Below, in pieces: positions 53,463 to 64,000 of a stretch of 64,000 nt of DNA (position 1 is the first letter of the stretch; every line of letters begins with the position of its first letter). This DNA comes from Xanthobacter autotrophicus (lineage in GTDB: Bacteria > Pseudomonadota > Alphaproteobacteria > Rhizobiales > Xanthobacteraceae). The stretch covers positions 359,419-423,418 of the forward strand of contig NZ_VAUP01000031.1 in assembly GCF_005871085.1 (NCBI RefSeq), given 5' to 3'. The notes below the pieces were generated by a model. That model did no database searches and was not told the DNA's origin. It was given only the letters and a program-made list of their open reading frames with translations. Both the position numbers and the translations under genes were made by a program.

Positions 53463-54584
53463 ATGGAGGACGCTTCCTTGAAACGCATCCTGGCCGCTGC
53501 ACTTGCAGCATTCCTTCCCATCCAGAACGCCGGACTCGCCCTAGCCTGCACGGCGGTGAACGTGGTCGCGGCCGACAAGACCGTGATCGCCGGCCGCACC
53601 ATGGAATGGGCGTTCGACATGAAATGGACGCTCAAGAGCCTTCCCAAGGGCACGCCGCTGACACTGACCGCCCCGGCCGACCTCGGCCTGCCTGAGAAGA
53701 CGGTGGCGACCCTCTATTCCGCCGTGGGCATCAGCGCCGAGGTCATTCCCGGCGGCGCCATCATCGAGGGACAGAACGCGGCCGGCCTCGGCATGAGCGG
53801 TAATTTCCTGCCCGGCTTCACCACCTACCAGACGGTCACCAAGGCGGACACGTCCTACGTCTCCATCCTCGGCTTCGGCGCCTGGGCGCTCGGGATGCAC
53901 GGCACCGTGGCCGAGGTGCGTGCCGCATTGTCGAAGACCAAGGTCTGGGCCGATGCCTCGCTGCCGAGCGGGCCGACGCCGCCCACCATCCACATGGTCT
54001 TCACCGACCGCTCGGGCGCCAGCATCATCGTGGAATATGTCGGCGGAGACCTGCAGATCCACGACAATGTGGCGAGCGTCCTCACCAACTCGCCGCCCTA
54101 CGACTGGCACCTCCTGAACCTGCGCAACTATCTCAACCTCTCCACCATGGGCGTCGGCGACCGCCGGTTCGGCACGGCCAACGTCACGGCCATCGGCCAG
54201 GGCGGCGGCGCCACCGGGCTGCCGGGCGACTTCACCCCGCCCTCGCGCTTTGTGCGGGCGGCCTTCATGCGCCATTCTATGGCCCAGCCGAAGGACGCCG
54301 CCGCCGCCACCGCCGCCATCGGCCACATCCTGAACACCGTGGACATTCCGCTGGGCGTCGCCCAGAGCAAGGACGGCGACGCGGTCGTCTCGGACTACAC
54401 CCAGTGGGTGGCCATCAAGGATCTCACCCACAACCGGATGATGATCTCAGATTATGCCCACCGGGCGACCTTCCTGACCCTCGATCTCGATACGATCTTC
54501 GCCCAGGACAGGCCGAGCGCGCGGCTGGTCACGGACCTGCCGTTTCCGGCCGCGGTGGACGGGACGGCCGCGCTCCGGAACTGA
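53463..54584 (+). CDS. linear amide C-N hydrolase (choloylglycine hydrolase family)
   Basis: This 373-residue Ntn-hydrolase cuts amide bonds of bile salts, penicillin V or N-acyl-homoserine lactones in related proteins. The Ntn nucleophile is C29, directly after a signal peptide (ALAC), so removing the peptide exposes the catalytic Cys in the periplasm. GRTMEWAF carries the conserved Arg/substrate contacts, and LTNSPPYDW matches the NxP region. The start at 53463 is an ATG; a TTG at 53478 is possible. The substrate is not predictable, but acyl-amide or acyl-homoserine lactone breakdown is plausible. Confidence 0.9.
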   Translation: MEDASLKRILAAALAAFLPIQNAGLALACTAVNVVAADKTVIAGRTMEWAFDMKWTLKSLPKGTPLTLTAPADLGLPEKTVATLYSAVGISAEVIPGGAIIEGQNAAGLGMSGNFLPGFTTYQTVTKADTSYVSILGFGAWALGMHGTVAEVRAALSKTKVWADASLPSGPTPPTIHMVFTDRSGASIIVEYVGGDLQIHDNVASVLTNSPPYDWHLLNLRNYLNLSTMGVGDRRFGTANVTAIGQGGGATGLPGDFTPPSRFVRAAFMRHSMAQPKDAAAATAAIGHILNTVDIPLGVAQSKDGDAVVSDYTQWVAIKDLTHNRMMISDYAHRATFLTLDLDTIFAQDRPSARLVTDLPFPAAVDGTAALRN

Positions 54585-54608
54585 ACCGGCGGGCCGGCGC
54601 GCAGCCCC

Positions 54609-55901
54609 TTAGACCACAGCGTGCCGCGCCACCTGCTCGCCCACCTCGAACACCCTTTTGTAGCGCTCGATCTCCGCCGCCGGGCCCATGGCCTTGGTGG
54701 GGTTGTCGGAGAGCTTCACCGCCGGGCGGCCATTGGCCGAGACCACCTTGCAGACGATGGAGATGGGATCGAGCGCGCCATTGGGGGCAAGGCCGCGGAA
54801 ATCGTTGGTGAGCAGCGTGCCCCAGCCGAAGCCCAGCCGCATGCGCCCGAGGAAGGTGCGGTGGATGCGCGCCACCTCCTCGGCATCGAGGGCATCGGAG
54901 AAGATGGCGAGCTTCTCGCGCGGGTCCTGGCCCCGCGCCTGCCACCAGGCGAGGGCCTCCTCGCCGCCTTCCACGGGGTCCTTGCTGTCGATGCGGATGC
55001 CGGTCCAGTGCGCCACCCAGTCGGGGGCGCGCTTCAGGAAACCGCTGGTGCCGTAGGTGTCGGGCAGGATGACGCGCAGGTTGCCGTCATAATCCTCCTG
55101 CCAGTCGGCCAGCACCTGGTAGGGCGCCCAGGCCAACTCCTCGTCGTTGCGGGCGAGTGCCGCATAGACCATGGGCAGCTCGTGGGCGTTGGTGCCGGTG
55201 GCCTCCACCTCGCGCCGCATGGCGATGAGGCAGTTGGAGGTGCCGAGGAAGCCCTCGCCCAGCCCCTCGATGAGGGATTGCACGCACCAGTCCTGCCACA
55301 GGAAGCCGTGGCGGCGGCGGGTGCCGAAATCGGCGATGTTGACCGGGGCGAGGGTCTTCAGGAACTGCACCTTCTCCCACACCCGCGCCATGGCCCGGGC
55401 ATAGAGGATCTGCAGCTCGAACTTGCCCATGCCCTTCAGCACCGCGCGCGAGCGCAGTTCGTTGATGATGGCGAGGGCCGGGATCTCCCACATGGTGGTT
55501 TCGACCCACGGCCCCTCGAAGGTCAGCTCATACTGCCCGTCGCGCTTTTCCAGGTGATAGGCGGGGAAGCGGAAGCCCTCCAGCCAGGCCACATAGTCCG
55601 GCGAGAACATCTGCCGCTTGCCGTAGAACATGTTGCCGCGCAGCCACGTGCTCTCCCCACGGGTGAGCTTCAGGGAGCGCACATGGTCGAGCTGCTCGCG
55701 CAGGGCGCCCACATCGATGATCTCGGCCAGCCGGACGTGGGTGGAGCGATTGTGGATGCCGAAGGTGACGCGGGTCGCCCGGTGGCGGTTGAAGATCGTC
55801 TGCCCCATCAGCAGCTTGTAAAAGTCCGTGTCGAGCACGGAGCGCACGATGGGGTCGATCTTCCAGGTGTGGTTGTAGACGCGCGTGGCGATGTCGGTCA
55901 T
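54609..55901 (-). CDS. pncB: nicotinate phosphoribosyltransferase
   Basis: This 430-residue enzyme makes nicotinate mononucleotide in the NAD salvage pathway. The family-typical [13 protein letters not shown] and [12 protein letters not shown] are present, including the catalytic His region (autophosphorylation occurs on it in the E. coli enzyme). The start is the ATG at 55899-55901. It is convergent with the amidase gene and divergent from the small YARHG-like gene across about 130 bp. Confidence 0.95.
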   Translation of the reverse strand: MTDIATRVYNHTWKIDPIVRSVLDTDFYKLLMGQTIFNRHRATRVTFGIHNRSTHVRLAEIIDVGALREQLDHVRSLKLTRGESTWLRGNMFYGKRQMFSPDYVAWLEGFRFPAYHLEKRDGQYELTFEGPWVETTMWEIPALAIINELRSRAVLKGMGKFELQILYARAMARVWEKVQFLKTLAPVNIADFGTRRRHGFLWQDWCVQSLIEGLGEGFLGTSNCLIAMRREVEATGTNAHELPMVYAALARNDEELAWAPYQVLADWQEDYDGNLRVILPDTYGTSGFLKRAPDWVAHWTGIRIDSKDPVEGGEEALAWWQARGQDPREKLAIFSDALDAEEVARIHRTFLGRMRLGFGWGTLLTNDFRGLAPNGALDPISIVCKVVSANGRPAVKLSDNPTKAMGPAAEIERYKRVFEVGEQVARHAVV

Positions 55902-56028
55902 TGGCGTCTTGCGGGTGTTGGAAGGGGCGGCGCCCGGTCAGGGGCGCGTCCGCAGGGCAGGCGCACCACCTATAGCATGTCGGCGCTGAATGCGATCCAT
56001 TCGCAGAGATTTCGCGCGAGGTCGGGGC

Positions 56029-56328
56029 TCAGCGGCAGCCCTTGCGGGCTTCCCAGGCCTTCACCTCGTCCACGAAGCGCTGCTGCGAAGGCGTGAGCTG
56101 GCCGTAGGGCGGAAAGCAGCGCTCGCCGAAGGTGGCGATGGCGTCCGCGGTCTTGAAGCAGTAGCCGCGCTCCGCATAGACGGCATTGCGCTGGACCCAC
56201 AGCGCCCGGCACGACAACTCGCTCAGCGCCTGGGCCTGCGCCGCCGGGGCAAACGTCGGCATGGCCGCAGCCAACCCCAGCGCGAGGGCGCCGCAGACCA
56301 CGCCTCGAATGCATGCCGTCCCGTTCAT
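56029..56328 (-). CDS. YARHG-domain-like small secreted protein
   Basis: This 99-residue protein has a signal peptide (cleavage after AQA, about residue 33). The mature part fits the YARHG domain: [21 protein letters not shown], then [13 protein letters not shown]. It has four Cys, allowing two disulfides in the periplasm. Function is unknown; these domains sit in bacterial surface proteins. It is divergent from the gcl gene. Confidence 0.72.
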   Translation of the reverse strand: MNGTACIRGVVCGALALGLAAAMPTFAPAAQAQALSELSCRALWVQRNAVYAERGYCFKTADAIATFGERCFPPYGQLTPSQQRFVDEVKAWEARKGCR

Positions 56329-56511
56329 GTCCGCCTCCCGTCACCGTCCCGCAGGGGCAGGCTAGCACCGGGCCCGAACCGCGAGAATGACGGCCTTGCG
56401 CATGATTGTTTCTCTCAGGGCATCAATGTCATTCCGTTTCTTCCCATAGAAGCGAAGACGGCCGTGGCGTATCCAGTATGCAAGTCAAAAAGACCAATAG
56501 GAGGAAGTGCC

Positions 56512-58287
<1,776 letters not shown>

Positions 58288-58314
58288 GCCCCGCACGTCA
58301 CCTCCCGCACATGC

Positions 58315-58344
58315 GGCACCCCCCGGGCTTCTCCGGGGGGTGCC
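58315..58344 (+). terminator. hairpin between gcl and hyi
   Basis: GGCACCCCCCGG, a six-base loop and CCGGGGGGTGCC are perfect 12-bp arms followed by CTTT, so it could terminate or attenuate transcription between gcl and hyi; the T-run is short. Confidence 0.55.
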
Positions 58345-58441
58345 CTTTGCCGCCCCTCGCCCCTTCCATAAGCCGCGGATGCCCCCGAAGACCGGGGCGC
58401 AGCGGTGTGACAAACCCAAGGCTCAGCCCGCGGAGAGACGC

Positions 58442-59221
<780 letters not shown>

Positions 59222-59276
59222 TCCGCCGGCTTTCCGCATCGCGCACGAACAACACGACTCTTCAGGAGAAACGCAC

Positions 59277-60155
59277 ATGAACGTCGGATTCATCGGCCTC
59301 GGCATCATGGGTTCCCCCATGGCGGGACACCTCATCGACGCCGGCCACACCCTGTTCGTCTATGACGTGTTCCGCATCCCCGCGGAGCTGACCGCGAAGG
59401 GCGCCACCGCCTGCGCCTCCTCTGCCGACGTGGCCAAGGCCGCCGACATCATCATCACCATGGTGCCGGATACCCCGCACGTGGAAGAGGCCCTGTTCGG
59501 CAAGGGCGGCGTCGCCGAAGGCCTCGCCAAGGGCAAGATCGTGGTGGACATGAGCTCTATCTCGCCGGTGGCCACCAAGGGCTTCGCGGAGAAGATCAAC
59601 GCGCTCGGCTGCGACTATCTCGATGCCCCGGTCTCCGGCGGCGAGGTGGGCGCCAAGGCCGCCTCCCTCACCATCATGGTGGGCGGGCCGGAAGGCGCGT
59701 TCGAGACGGTGAAGCCGCTGTTCGAGAAGATGGGCAAGAACATCACCCTCGTGGGTGGCAACGGCGACGGCCAGACCACCAAGGTGGCGAACCAGATCAT
59801 CGTGGCCCTCACCATCGAGGCGGTGGGCGAGGCGCTGCTGTTCGCCTCCAAGGCGGGCGCCGATCCGGCCAAGGTGCGGCAGGCGCTGATGGGCGGCTTC
59901 GCCTCCTCCAAGATCCTCGAGGTCCACGGCGACCGCATGGTGAAGCGCACCTTCGAGCCGGGCTTCCGCATCGAGCTGCACCAGAAGGACCTCAACCTTG
60001 CGCTCCAGAGCGCCAAGGCCCTGGGCGTGAGCCTGCCCAACACCGCCACCTGCCAGGAACTGTTCAACGCCTGCGCCGCCCACGGCGGCTCCAAGTGGGA
60101 CCACTCCGCCATGGTGAAGGCGCTGGAACTGCTGGCGAACCACGAGATCGCCTGA
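59277..60155 (+). CDS. glxR: 2-hydroxy-3-oxopropionate reductase (tartronate semialdehyde reductase)
   Basis: This 292-residue NAD(P)H-dependent beta-hydroxyacid dehydrogenase reduces tartronate semialdehyde to D-glycerate. The nucleotide site is GFIGLGIMGSPMAGHL at residue 4; the substrate region is DAPVSGGEVGA and the catalytic Lys is in GDGQTTKVANQI. The ATG at 59277 is used. Following gcl and hyi it completes the glyoxylate-to-glycerate route. Confidence 0.95.
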   Translation: MNVGFIGLGIMGSPMAGHLIDAGHTLFVYDVFRIPAELTAKGATACASSADVAKAADIIITMVPDTPHVEEALFGKGGVAEGLAKGKIVVDMSSISPVATKGFAEKINALGCDYLDAPVSGGEVGAKAASLTIMVGGPEGAFETVKPLFEKMGKNITLVGGNGDGQTTKVANQIIVALTIEAVGEALLFASKAGADPAKVRQALMGGFASSKILEVHGDRMVKRTFEPGFRIELHQKDLNLALQSAKALGVSLPNTATCQELFNACAAHGGSKWDHSAMVKALELLANHEIA

Positions 60156-60433
60156 GCGAGGGGCGGGTTGAGGCCCGCCTCGGCTGGAGTCAAGCCCTCC
60201 CCCGTGCGGGGGAGGGTCGGGGCTGGCCGCGCCTGCCTCCTGTCACTGACATGGCACCGTGGCGCGACCACCCGCCGGAGGGCGCCGAGCCGCCCTCGCC
60301 ATCGGTCAGCCCTGCTGCCGCTTATGCGACTTTATGCGTACATGAAGGGCGCGCATGATGCCCGTAGAGACGCTCGACTCAACAAGACGCACAACCAACG
60401 CGTGATCAAACGCGGGAGCCGGAGGAAGACCCC
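60156..60433. other. spacer between glxR and pyk
   Basis: A perfect 10-bp-arm hairpin, CCCTCCCCCG and CGGGGGAGGG, lies at 60195-60216, shortly after the glxR stop. No gene is credible. It is a possible termination or REP-type element. Confidence 0.5.
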
Positions 60434-61990
60434 ATGCCCACGAAGCGCCAGCAGCCCCTGAAGCGCCAGCGTGCCACCAAGATCGTCGCCACCGTCGGCC
60501 CCGCCTCCAACAGCGAGGAGAAGCTGAAGGCGCTGTTCCTCGCCGGCGTGGACGTGTTCCGGCTCAATTTCAGCCACGGCACCCAGGCCGACCACGGCGT
60601 GGTTCTGGACCGCATCCGCCGGCTGGAAAAGGAGATGAACCGGCCCATCGGCGTCATCGCCGACATGCAGGGGCCCAAGCTGCGCATCGGCCGTTTCAAG
60701 GACGGCGCCATCGCCATCAAGGCCGGCGACATCCTGCATTTCGATGCCGACGTGGACCGGCTGGGCGACGAGACCCGCGTGCCGATCCCGCACCCCGATA
60801 TCCTCGCCGCGCTGAATGTGGGCTCCACCGTGCTGTGTGACGACGGCAAGGTGCGCCTCAAGGTGATCAAGAAGGGCGAGGGCTTCCTGGAGGCCCAGGT
60901 GGTGGCGGGCACCAAGCTCTCCAACAACAAGGGCTTCAATATTCCCGACGTGGTGCTGCCCTTGTCGCCGCTCACCGACAAGGACCGCCTGGATCTGGAA
61001 TTCGCCTGCGAGGCCGGGGTGGAGTGGATCGCCCTCTCCTTCGTCCAGCGGCCGGAGGACATCCACGAGGCCCGCGCCCTCATCAAGGATCGCGCGGCGG
61101 TGATGCTGAAGATGGAGAAGCCCTCGGCGGTGGAATACCTCACCGAGCTGGTGGAACTCTCCGATTCCATCATGGTGGCGCGCGGCGACCTCGGCGTCGA
61201 AATCTCGCTGGCCGAGGTGCCGGCGCTGCAGAAGCGCATGATTGCCGAGGCGCGCAAGTTCGGCCGCCCGGTCATCGTCGCCACCCAGATGCTGGAATCC
61301 ATGATCACCGCCCCGGTGCCCACCCGCGCCGAGGTGTCGGACGTGGCCACCGCGGTCTATGAGGGCGCCGACTGCGTGATGCTCTCGGCTGAGACGGCGG
61401 CCGGCCAGTTCCCGGTGGAGGCCGTCACCTTCATGGACGACATCATCCGCCACGTGGAATGCGATCCCGGCTACCGGCAGGCGCTGGACACCACCCAGGC
61501 GGAATGGGGCAAGACCATCGGCGACGCGGTCACCAAGGCCACCTACCAGGCGGCCATCGCGGTGGACGCCTCGGCGCTCGTCGCCTTCACCCTGTCGGGC
61601 ACCACGGGCCTGCGGGCCGCGCGCGAGCGCCCGGCCATCCCGATCCTCGGCCTCACCCCGAAGATGGAGACGGCGCGCCGCCTTGCTCTCTCCTATGGCG
61701 TGCACGCCGTGCACATGAAGGAGGACATCCACTCCTTCGGCGACATGGTGGACACCGCCGTGCGCACCGCCGTGGAGCATGGCCTGGGCAAGCCGGGGGA
61801 CCGGCTGGCCATCACCGCCGGCGTGCCCTTCGCCAAGCCGGGCACCACCAACATCATGCGCATCACCACCATCGGCGCCGACAGCCCGCCCTCGCGCCAC
61901 GACGCCGACACGCCCGCGGTGCGGTCGTCCAAGGCGCATGAGGCCAAGGGGCATGAGAAGAAGGCGCACGGCGGCAAGGTGCACGCCTGA
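60434..61990 (+). CDS. pyk: pyruvate kinase
   Basis: This 518-residue enzyme converts phosphoenolpyruvate and ADP to pyruvate and ATP. KIVATVGPASNSEEKL, RLNFSHG, the ADP-contact and catalytic KMEKPSAVEYL region, and MVARGDLGVE are all there. The C-terminus has an extra Lys/His-rich tail (HEAKGHEKKAHGGKVHA). The start is the ATG at 60434. Position after glxR is consistent with glycerate entering lower glycolysis, though the 278-bp spacer suggests separate promoters. Confidence 0.96.
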   Translation: MPTKRQQPLKRQRATKIVATVGPASNSEEKLKALFLAGVDVFRLNFSHGTQADHGVVLDRIRRLEKEMNRPIGVIADMQGPKLRIGRFKDGAIAIKAGDILHFDADVDRLGDETRVPIPHPDILAALNVGSTVLCDDGKVRLKVIKKGEGFLEAQVVAGTKLSNNKGFNIPDVVLPLSPLTDKDRLDLEFACEAGVEWIALSFVQRPEDIHEARALIKDRAAVMLKMEKPSAVEYLTELVELSDSIMVARGDLGVEISLAEVPALQKRMIAEARKFGRPVIVATQMLESMITAPVPTRAEVSDVATAVYEGADCVMLSAETAAGQFPVEAVTFMDDIIRHVECDPGYRQALDTTQAEWGKTIGDAVTKATYQAAIAVDASALVAFTLSGTTGLRAARERPAIPILGLTPKMETARRLALSYGVHAVHMKEDIHSFGDMVDTAVRTAVEHGLGKPGDRLAITAGVPFAKPGTTNIMRITTIGADSPPSRHDADTPAVRSSKAHEAKGHEKKAHGGKVHA

Positions 61991-62184
61991 GGCGATCTGG
62001 ATGTGGCCGGCCAACCTCCGGCCGCATCCGCCCACCGCATGGGAACGCCCCCGCCGCTGCCTTCTGACGCAGGAGGGTTGGCGAAATCGTTTTCTTTCTC
62101 CGGTCGGTGCCATGGAACCACACCCGCTCTGGACGCGGCGGCGCAAAATGGGGTTAAGCTGCTGACGATTGGGTCAAGCAGCCA

Positions 62185-62682
62185 ATGCCTCTCGAAATCG
62201 AGCGCAAATTTCTCGTCAAATCCCGTGCTTGGCGCGCCGGTGCTCGGGCCTGTGCCATCCGGCAGGGCTATCTATGCTCCGGCGCCGGCGCCACGGCGCG
62301 CATCCGCATCGCCGGTGCGGAGGCCTTCATCACGGTGAAGGGCAAGACCCAGGGCATCAGCCGCGCCGAGTTCGAATATCCCATCCCCCTCCACGACGCC
62401 GAGGTCATGCTCGAGACGCTCTGCGTGCGGCCGCTCATCGAGAAGACGCGCTATTCGCTTGAGCATGCGGGCAAGCTCTGGACCGTCGACGTGTTCGAGG
62501 GCGAGAATGACGGCCTCGTCATGGCCGAGGTGGAACTCACCGGTCCTGAGGAGCAGGTCGCGCTGCCCGATTGGGTGGGCGAAGAAGTGACCGACGATCC
62601 GCGCTATCGCAACTCGGCTCTGGTGAGCGCGCCGCTGGGCGGCCCTGCCCTTGTGGAGGCCGAACTGGGCAACGGCGCCTGA
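62185..62682 (+). CDS. CYTH-domain protein
   Basis: This 165-residue protein is of the CYTH superfamily, which binds triphosphate-containing substrates in a beta-tunnel. The signature EIERKFLV is at residue 4. KGKTQGISRAEFEYPI, EKTRY and VDVFEGENDGLVMAEVEL give the acidic and basic tunnel residues. Many bacterial members are inorganic triphosphatases. The start is the ATG at 62185. The gene is alone and followed convergently by the uracil-DNA glycosylase. Confidence 0.9.
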   Translation: MPLEIERKFLVKSRAWRAGARACAIRQGYLCSGAGATARIRIAGAEAFITVKGKTQGISRAEFEYPIPLHDAEVMLETLCVRPLIEKTRYSLEHAGKLWTVDVFEGENDGLVMAEVELTGPEEQVALPDWVGEEVTDDPRYRNSALVSAPLGGPALVEAELGNGA

Positions 62683-62743
62683 GGCAAGACGCCCGAGACA
62701 AGGCGCCTGGAGCAATACGCTCGGGGCAGGTCTCCCATCACAG

Positions 62744-63649
62744 TCACGCACCCTTCAGCGCAGCCTCTACCGCCAGCATGTCGCGCCAGGCGAGGCGCTT
62801 GCCGAGCGGCGTGCGCAGCAGATAGGCCGGATGGAAAGTGGCGATGGCGCGGATGGTCCGCGTGCCGCTCTCATAGTCCATGAACCGGCCGCGCAGCCGG
62901 GTGATGCCCTCGGTGGTGGCGAGCAGCGCCTGCGCCGACGGGCCGCCGAGGCAGACCAGGATATCCGGGTCCGCCAATTCGATCTGGCGCTTGATGAAGG
63001 GCAGGCACACCGCCGTTTCCTGGGGCGTCGGCGTGCGATTGCCCGGCGGGCGCCAGGGGATGACGTTGGCGATATAAGCGCTGGTGCGGTCGAGGCCGAT
63101 GGCCGCCATCATCAAATCCAGCAGCCGCCCCGAGCGGCCTACGAAGGGCAGGCCCTGCTGGTCCTCGTCGCGGCCCGGCGCCTCGCCCACGAACATCACC
63201 TTGGCCTTGGGATTGCCGTCGGCGAACACCAGCCGGGTCGCTGTGCGCTTCAGGGCGCAGCCCTCGAAGCCGTCGAGGATGGCGCGCAGGGCATCGAGGC
63301 TCCCGGCGTTCCGCGCGGCTTCGCGCGCCGACATCACCGCCTCGTCCGGCGGCTGGGTAACCAGCGCCGACGCGCTGGCGGCCGGTGCCGGGGCGTTTGT
63401 GCGCGGTGTGGGCGCGGTGGGGCGCGCGGAGGCCTGCGGACGGGTGGCTGCGGGTGCCGACATCTCGGCAGCTTGGGCAGCCGGCGGGCGCTGCGTGCGG
63501 CTTCGCGCCTGCTCGGCCGCGCTTTCGGCGAAACGATCCACCGGCACCTCGCCCACGGCCACGTCCACGCCCGCCTCCAGATAGAAGGCGAGAATATCGG
63601 CTATGTCGGCGAGGTGATCTTGGGGGTGATCTTGGGGCGTCGCGGTCAT
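62744..63649 (-). CDS. uracil-DNA glycosylase, family-4-like, lacking Fe-S cysteines
   Basis: This 301-residue enzyme is predicted to remove uracil from DNA. After a low-complexity Ala/Pro tail (about 45-105) comes the glycosylase core: [17 protein letters not shown] (about 155-171), a conserved region of family 4, and FHPAYLLR with the His-Pro near residue 272. Family-4 enzymes hold a 4Fe-4S cluster with four Cys. Here only two of them remain (C131 and C215). The others are F128 and W199 (in IPWRPPGNR). The cluster is therefore doubtful. The ATG at 63647-63649 is used. Confidence 0.85.
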   Translation of the reverse strand: MTATPQDHPQDHLADIADILAFYLEAGVDVAVGEVPVDRFAESAAEQARSRTQRPPAAQAAEMSAPAATRPQASARPTAPTPRTNAPAPAASASALVTQPPDEAVMSAREAARNAGSLDALRAILDGFEGCALKRTATRLVFADGNPKAKVMFVGEAPGRDEDQQGLPFVGRSGRLLDLMMAAIGLDRTSAYIANVIPWRPPGNRTPTPQETAVCLPFIKRQIELADPDILVCLGGPSAQALLATTEGITRLRGRFMDYESGTRTIRAIATFHPAYLLRTPLGKRLAWRDMLAVEAALKGA

Positions 63650-63858
63650 GGCGCCATTCTAGAGCCGGATCGCCGGGAGCGGAAACCGCTGCGTTGCGGC
63701 CGGCCGCCTCCCGCCTGCATGGGGCGGCTTGCCGAGAAAGGTCATCCTGTGCTCGCATAGGGCAATAGATTGCCGTATGCGGCATCGACCCAATTGTCAT
63801 TGCGCTGCAACCGTGGAAGAAGTCCAACCAAGAAACGAGAGAGACGGGAGCTTGAGGC

Positions 63859-64000
63859 ATGAGCGCGGCGGATCTGCCTGAACGCGAAGGCATGGATTAT
63901 GACGTTGTGGTGGTGGGCGCCGGGCCTGCCGGGCTTGCCACCGCCATACGCCTGAAGCAGCAGGCGGCCGAGCGCGGCAGCGACATCTCGGTGGTGGTGG
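63859..64000 (+). CDS. electron-transfer flavoprotein:ubiquinone oxidoreductase (partial)
   Basis: Only the first 47 residues are visible; the gene continues beyond the right edge. MDYDVVVVGAGPAGLATAIR is the FAD-binding Rossmann motif of the ETF-QO family, which passes electrons from fatty-acid and amino-acid oxidation to ubiquinone at the inner membrane. The start is the ATG at 63859. The short length leaves other FAD-dependent oxidoreductases possible, but the run AIRLKQ after the motif fits ETF-QO. Confidence 0.75.
   Translation, partial: MSAADLPEREGMDYDVVVVGAGPAGLATAIRLKQQAAERGSDISVVV

Noticed and set aside
62651..63760. Long plus-strand frame opposite the uracil-DNA glycosylase
   Set aside because: It has no domain and Arg/Gly/Ala-rich composition; the minus-strand frame has family motifs.

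Overview
The window is chromosomal DNA from a high-GC alphaproteobacterium of the order Hyphomicrobiales, most like the Xanthobacteraceae (Xanthobacter, Azorhizobium, Ancylobacter). The support is indirect: an Omp25-type beta-barrel family, the alphaproteobacterial regulator TrcR (DUF1013), an HpnK-type deacetylase, the ispH-thrB-rnhA gene order and a two-subunit CoA-transferase. There is no 16S gene or other direct taxonomic marker. I found about 60 genes densely packed on both strands, and no tRNA, rRNA, CRISPR array, insertion sequence or prophage. The window cuts a pterin-synthase-like gene at its left end and the gene for electron-transfer flavoprotein:ubiquinone oxidoreductase at its right end.

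Layout. 0-8 kb: a degenerate pterin-synthase homologue with an NAD(P)-dependent MDR dehydrogenase, a glucan glucosyltransferase (opgH), a DinB protein, a large secreted repeat protein and aquaporin Z. 8-13 kb: hairpin repeats, divergent katA/oxyR, then purMN. 13-18.7 kb: a molybdopterin oxidoreductase, a TerC metal transporter preceded by a vestigial TerC-like leader, ndk, and a divergent TetR/aldo-keto reductase pair. 18.8-24 kb: an orphan sulfate-binding protein, a 2Fe-2S ferredoxin, and a three-gene phosphorelay (CHASE3 kinase, response regulator, receiver-kinase hybrid) joined by ATGA overlaps. 24-30 kb: a PuuA-like ligase with a putrescine-binding protein, a sugar aminotransferase with a sugar dehydrogenase, and panD. 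30-33 kb: three paralogous outer-membrane barrels. 33-39 kb: uvrC, pgsA-moaD-moaE, and an SDR with CoA-transferase A/B. 39-46 kb: a GT2/HpnK pair, a universal stress protein, trcR, and ispH-thrB-rnhA. 46-54.6 kb: an RND efflux pair, a rhomboid protease, a CBS protein, a 1-Cys peroxiredoxin and a secreted Ntn amidase. 54.6-64 kb: pncB, the glyoxylate route gcl-hyi-glxR with pyk, a CYTH protein, and a uracil-DNA glycosylase that has lost Fe-S ligands.

How the genes work together. The clearest pathway is gcl-hyi-glxR-pyk, which condenses two glyoxylates to tartronate semialdehyde, reduces it to glycerate, and is followed by a lower-glycolysis enzyme. Oxidative-stress genes recur (katA/oxyR, the peroxiredoxin, TerC). 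The least ordinary features are the TerC leader with its truncated TerC-like ORF and internal terminator, the pterin-synthase homologue without canonical catalytic residues, the uracil-DNA glycosylase with two of four Fe-S cysteines, the three-unit secreted protein, and a family of GC-rich hairpin repeats. Most of the window is ordinary core metabolism.
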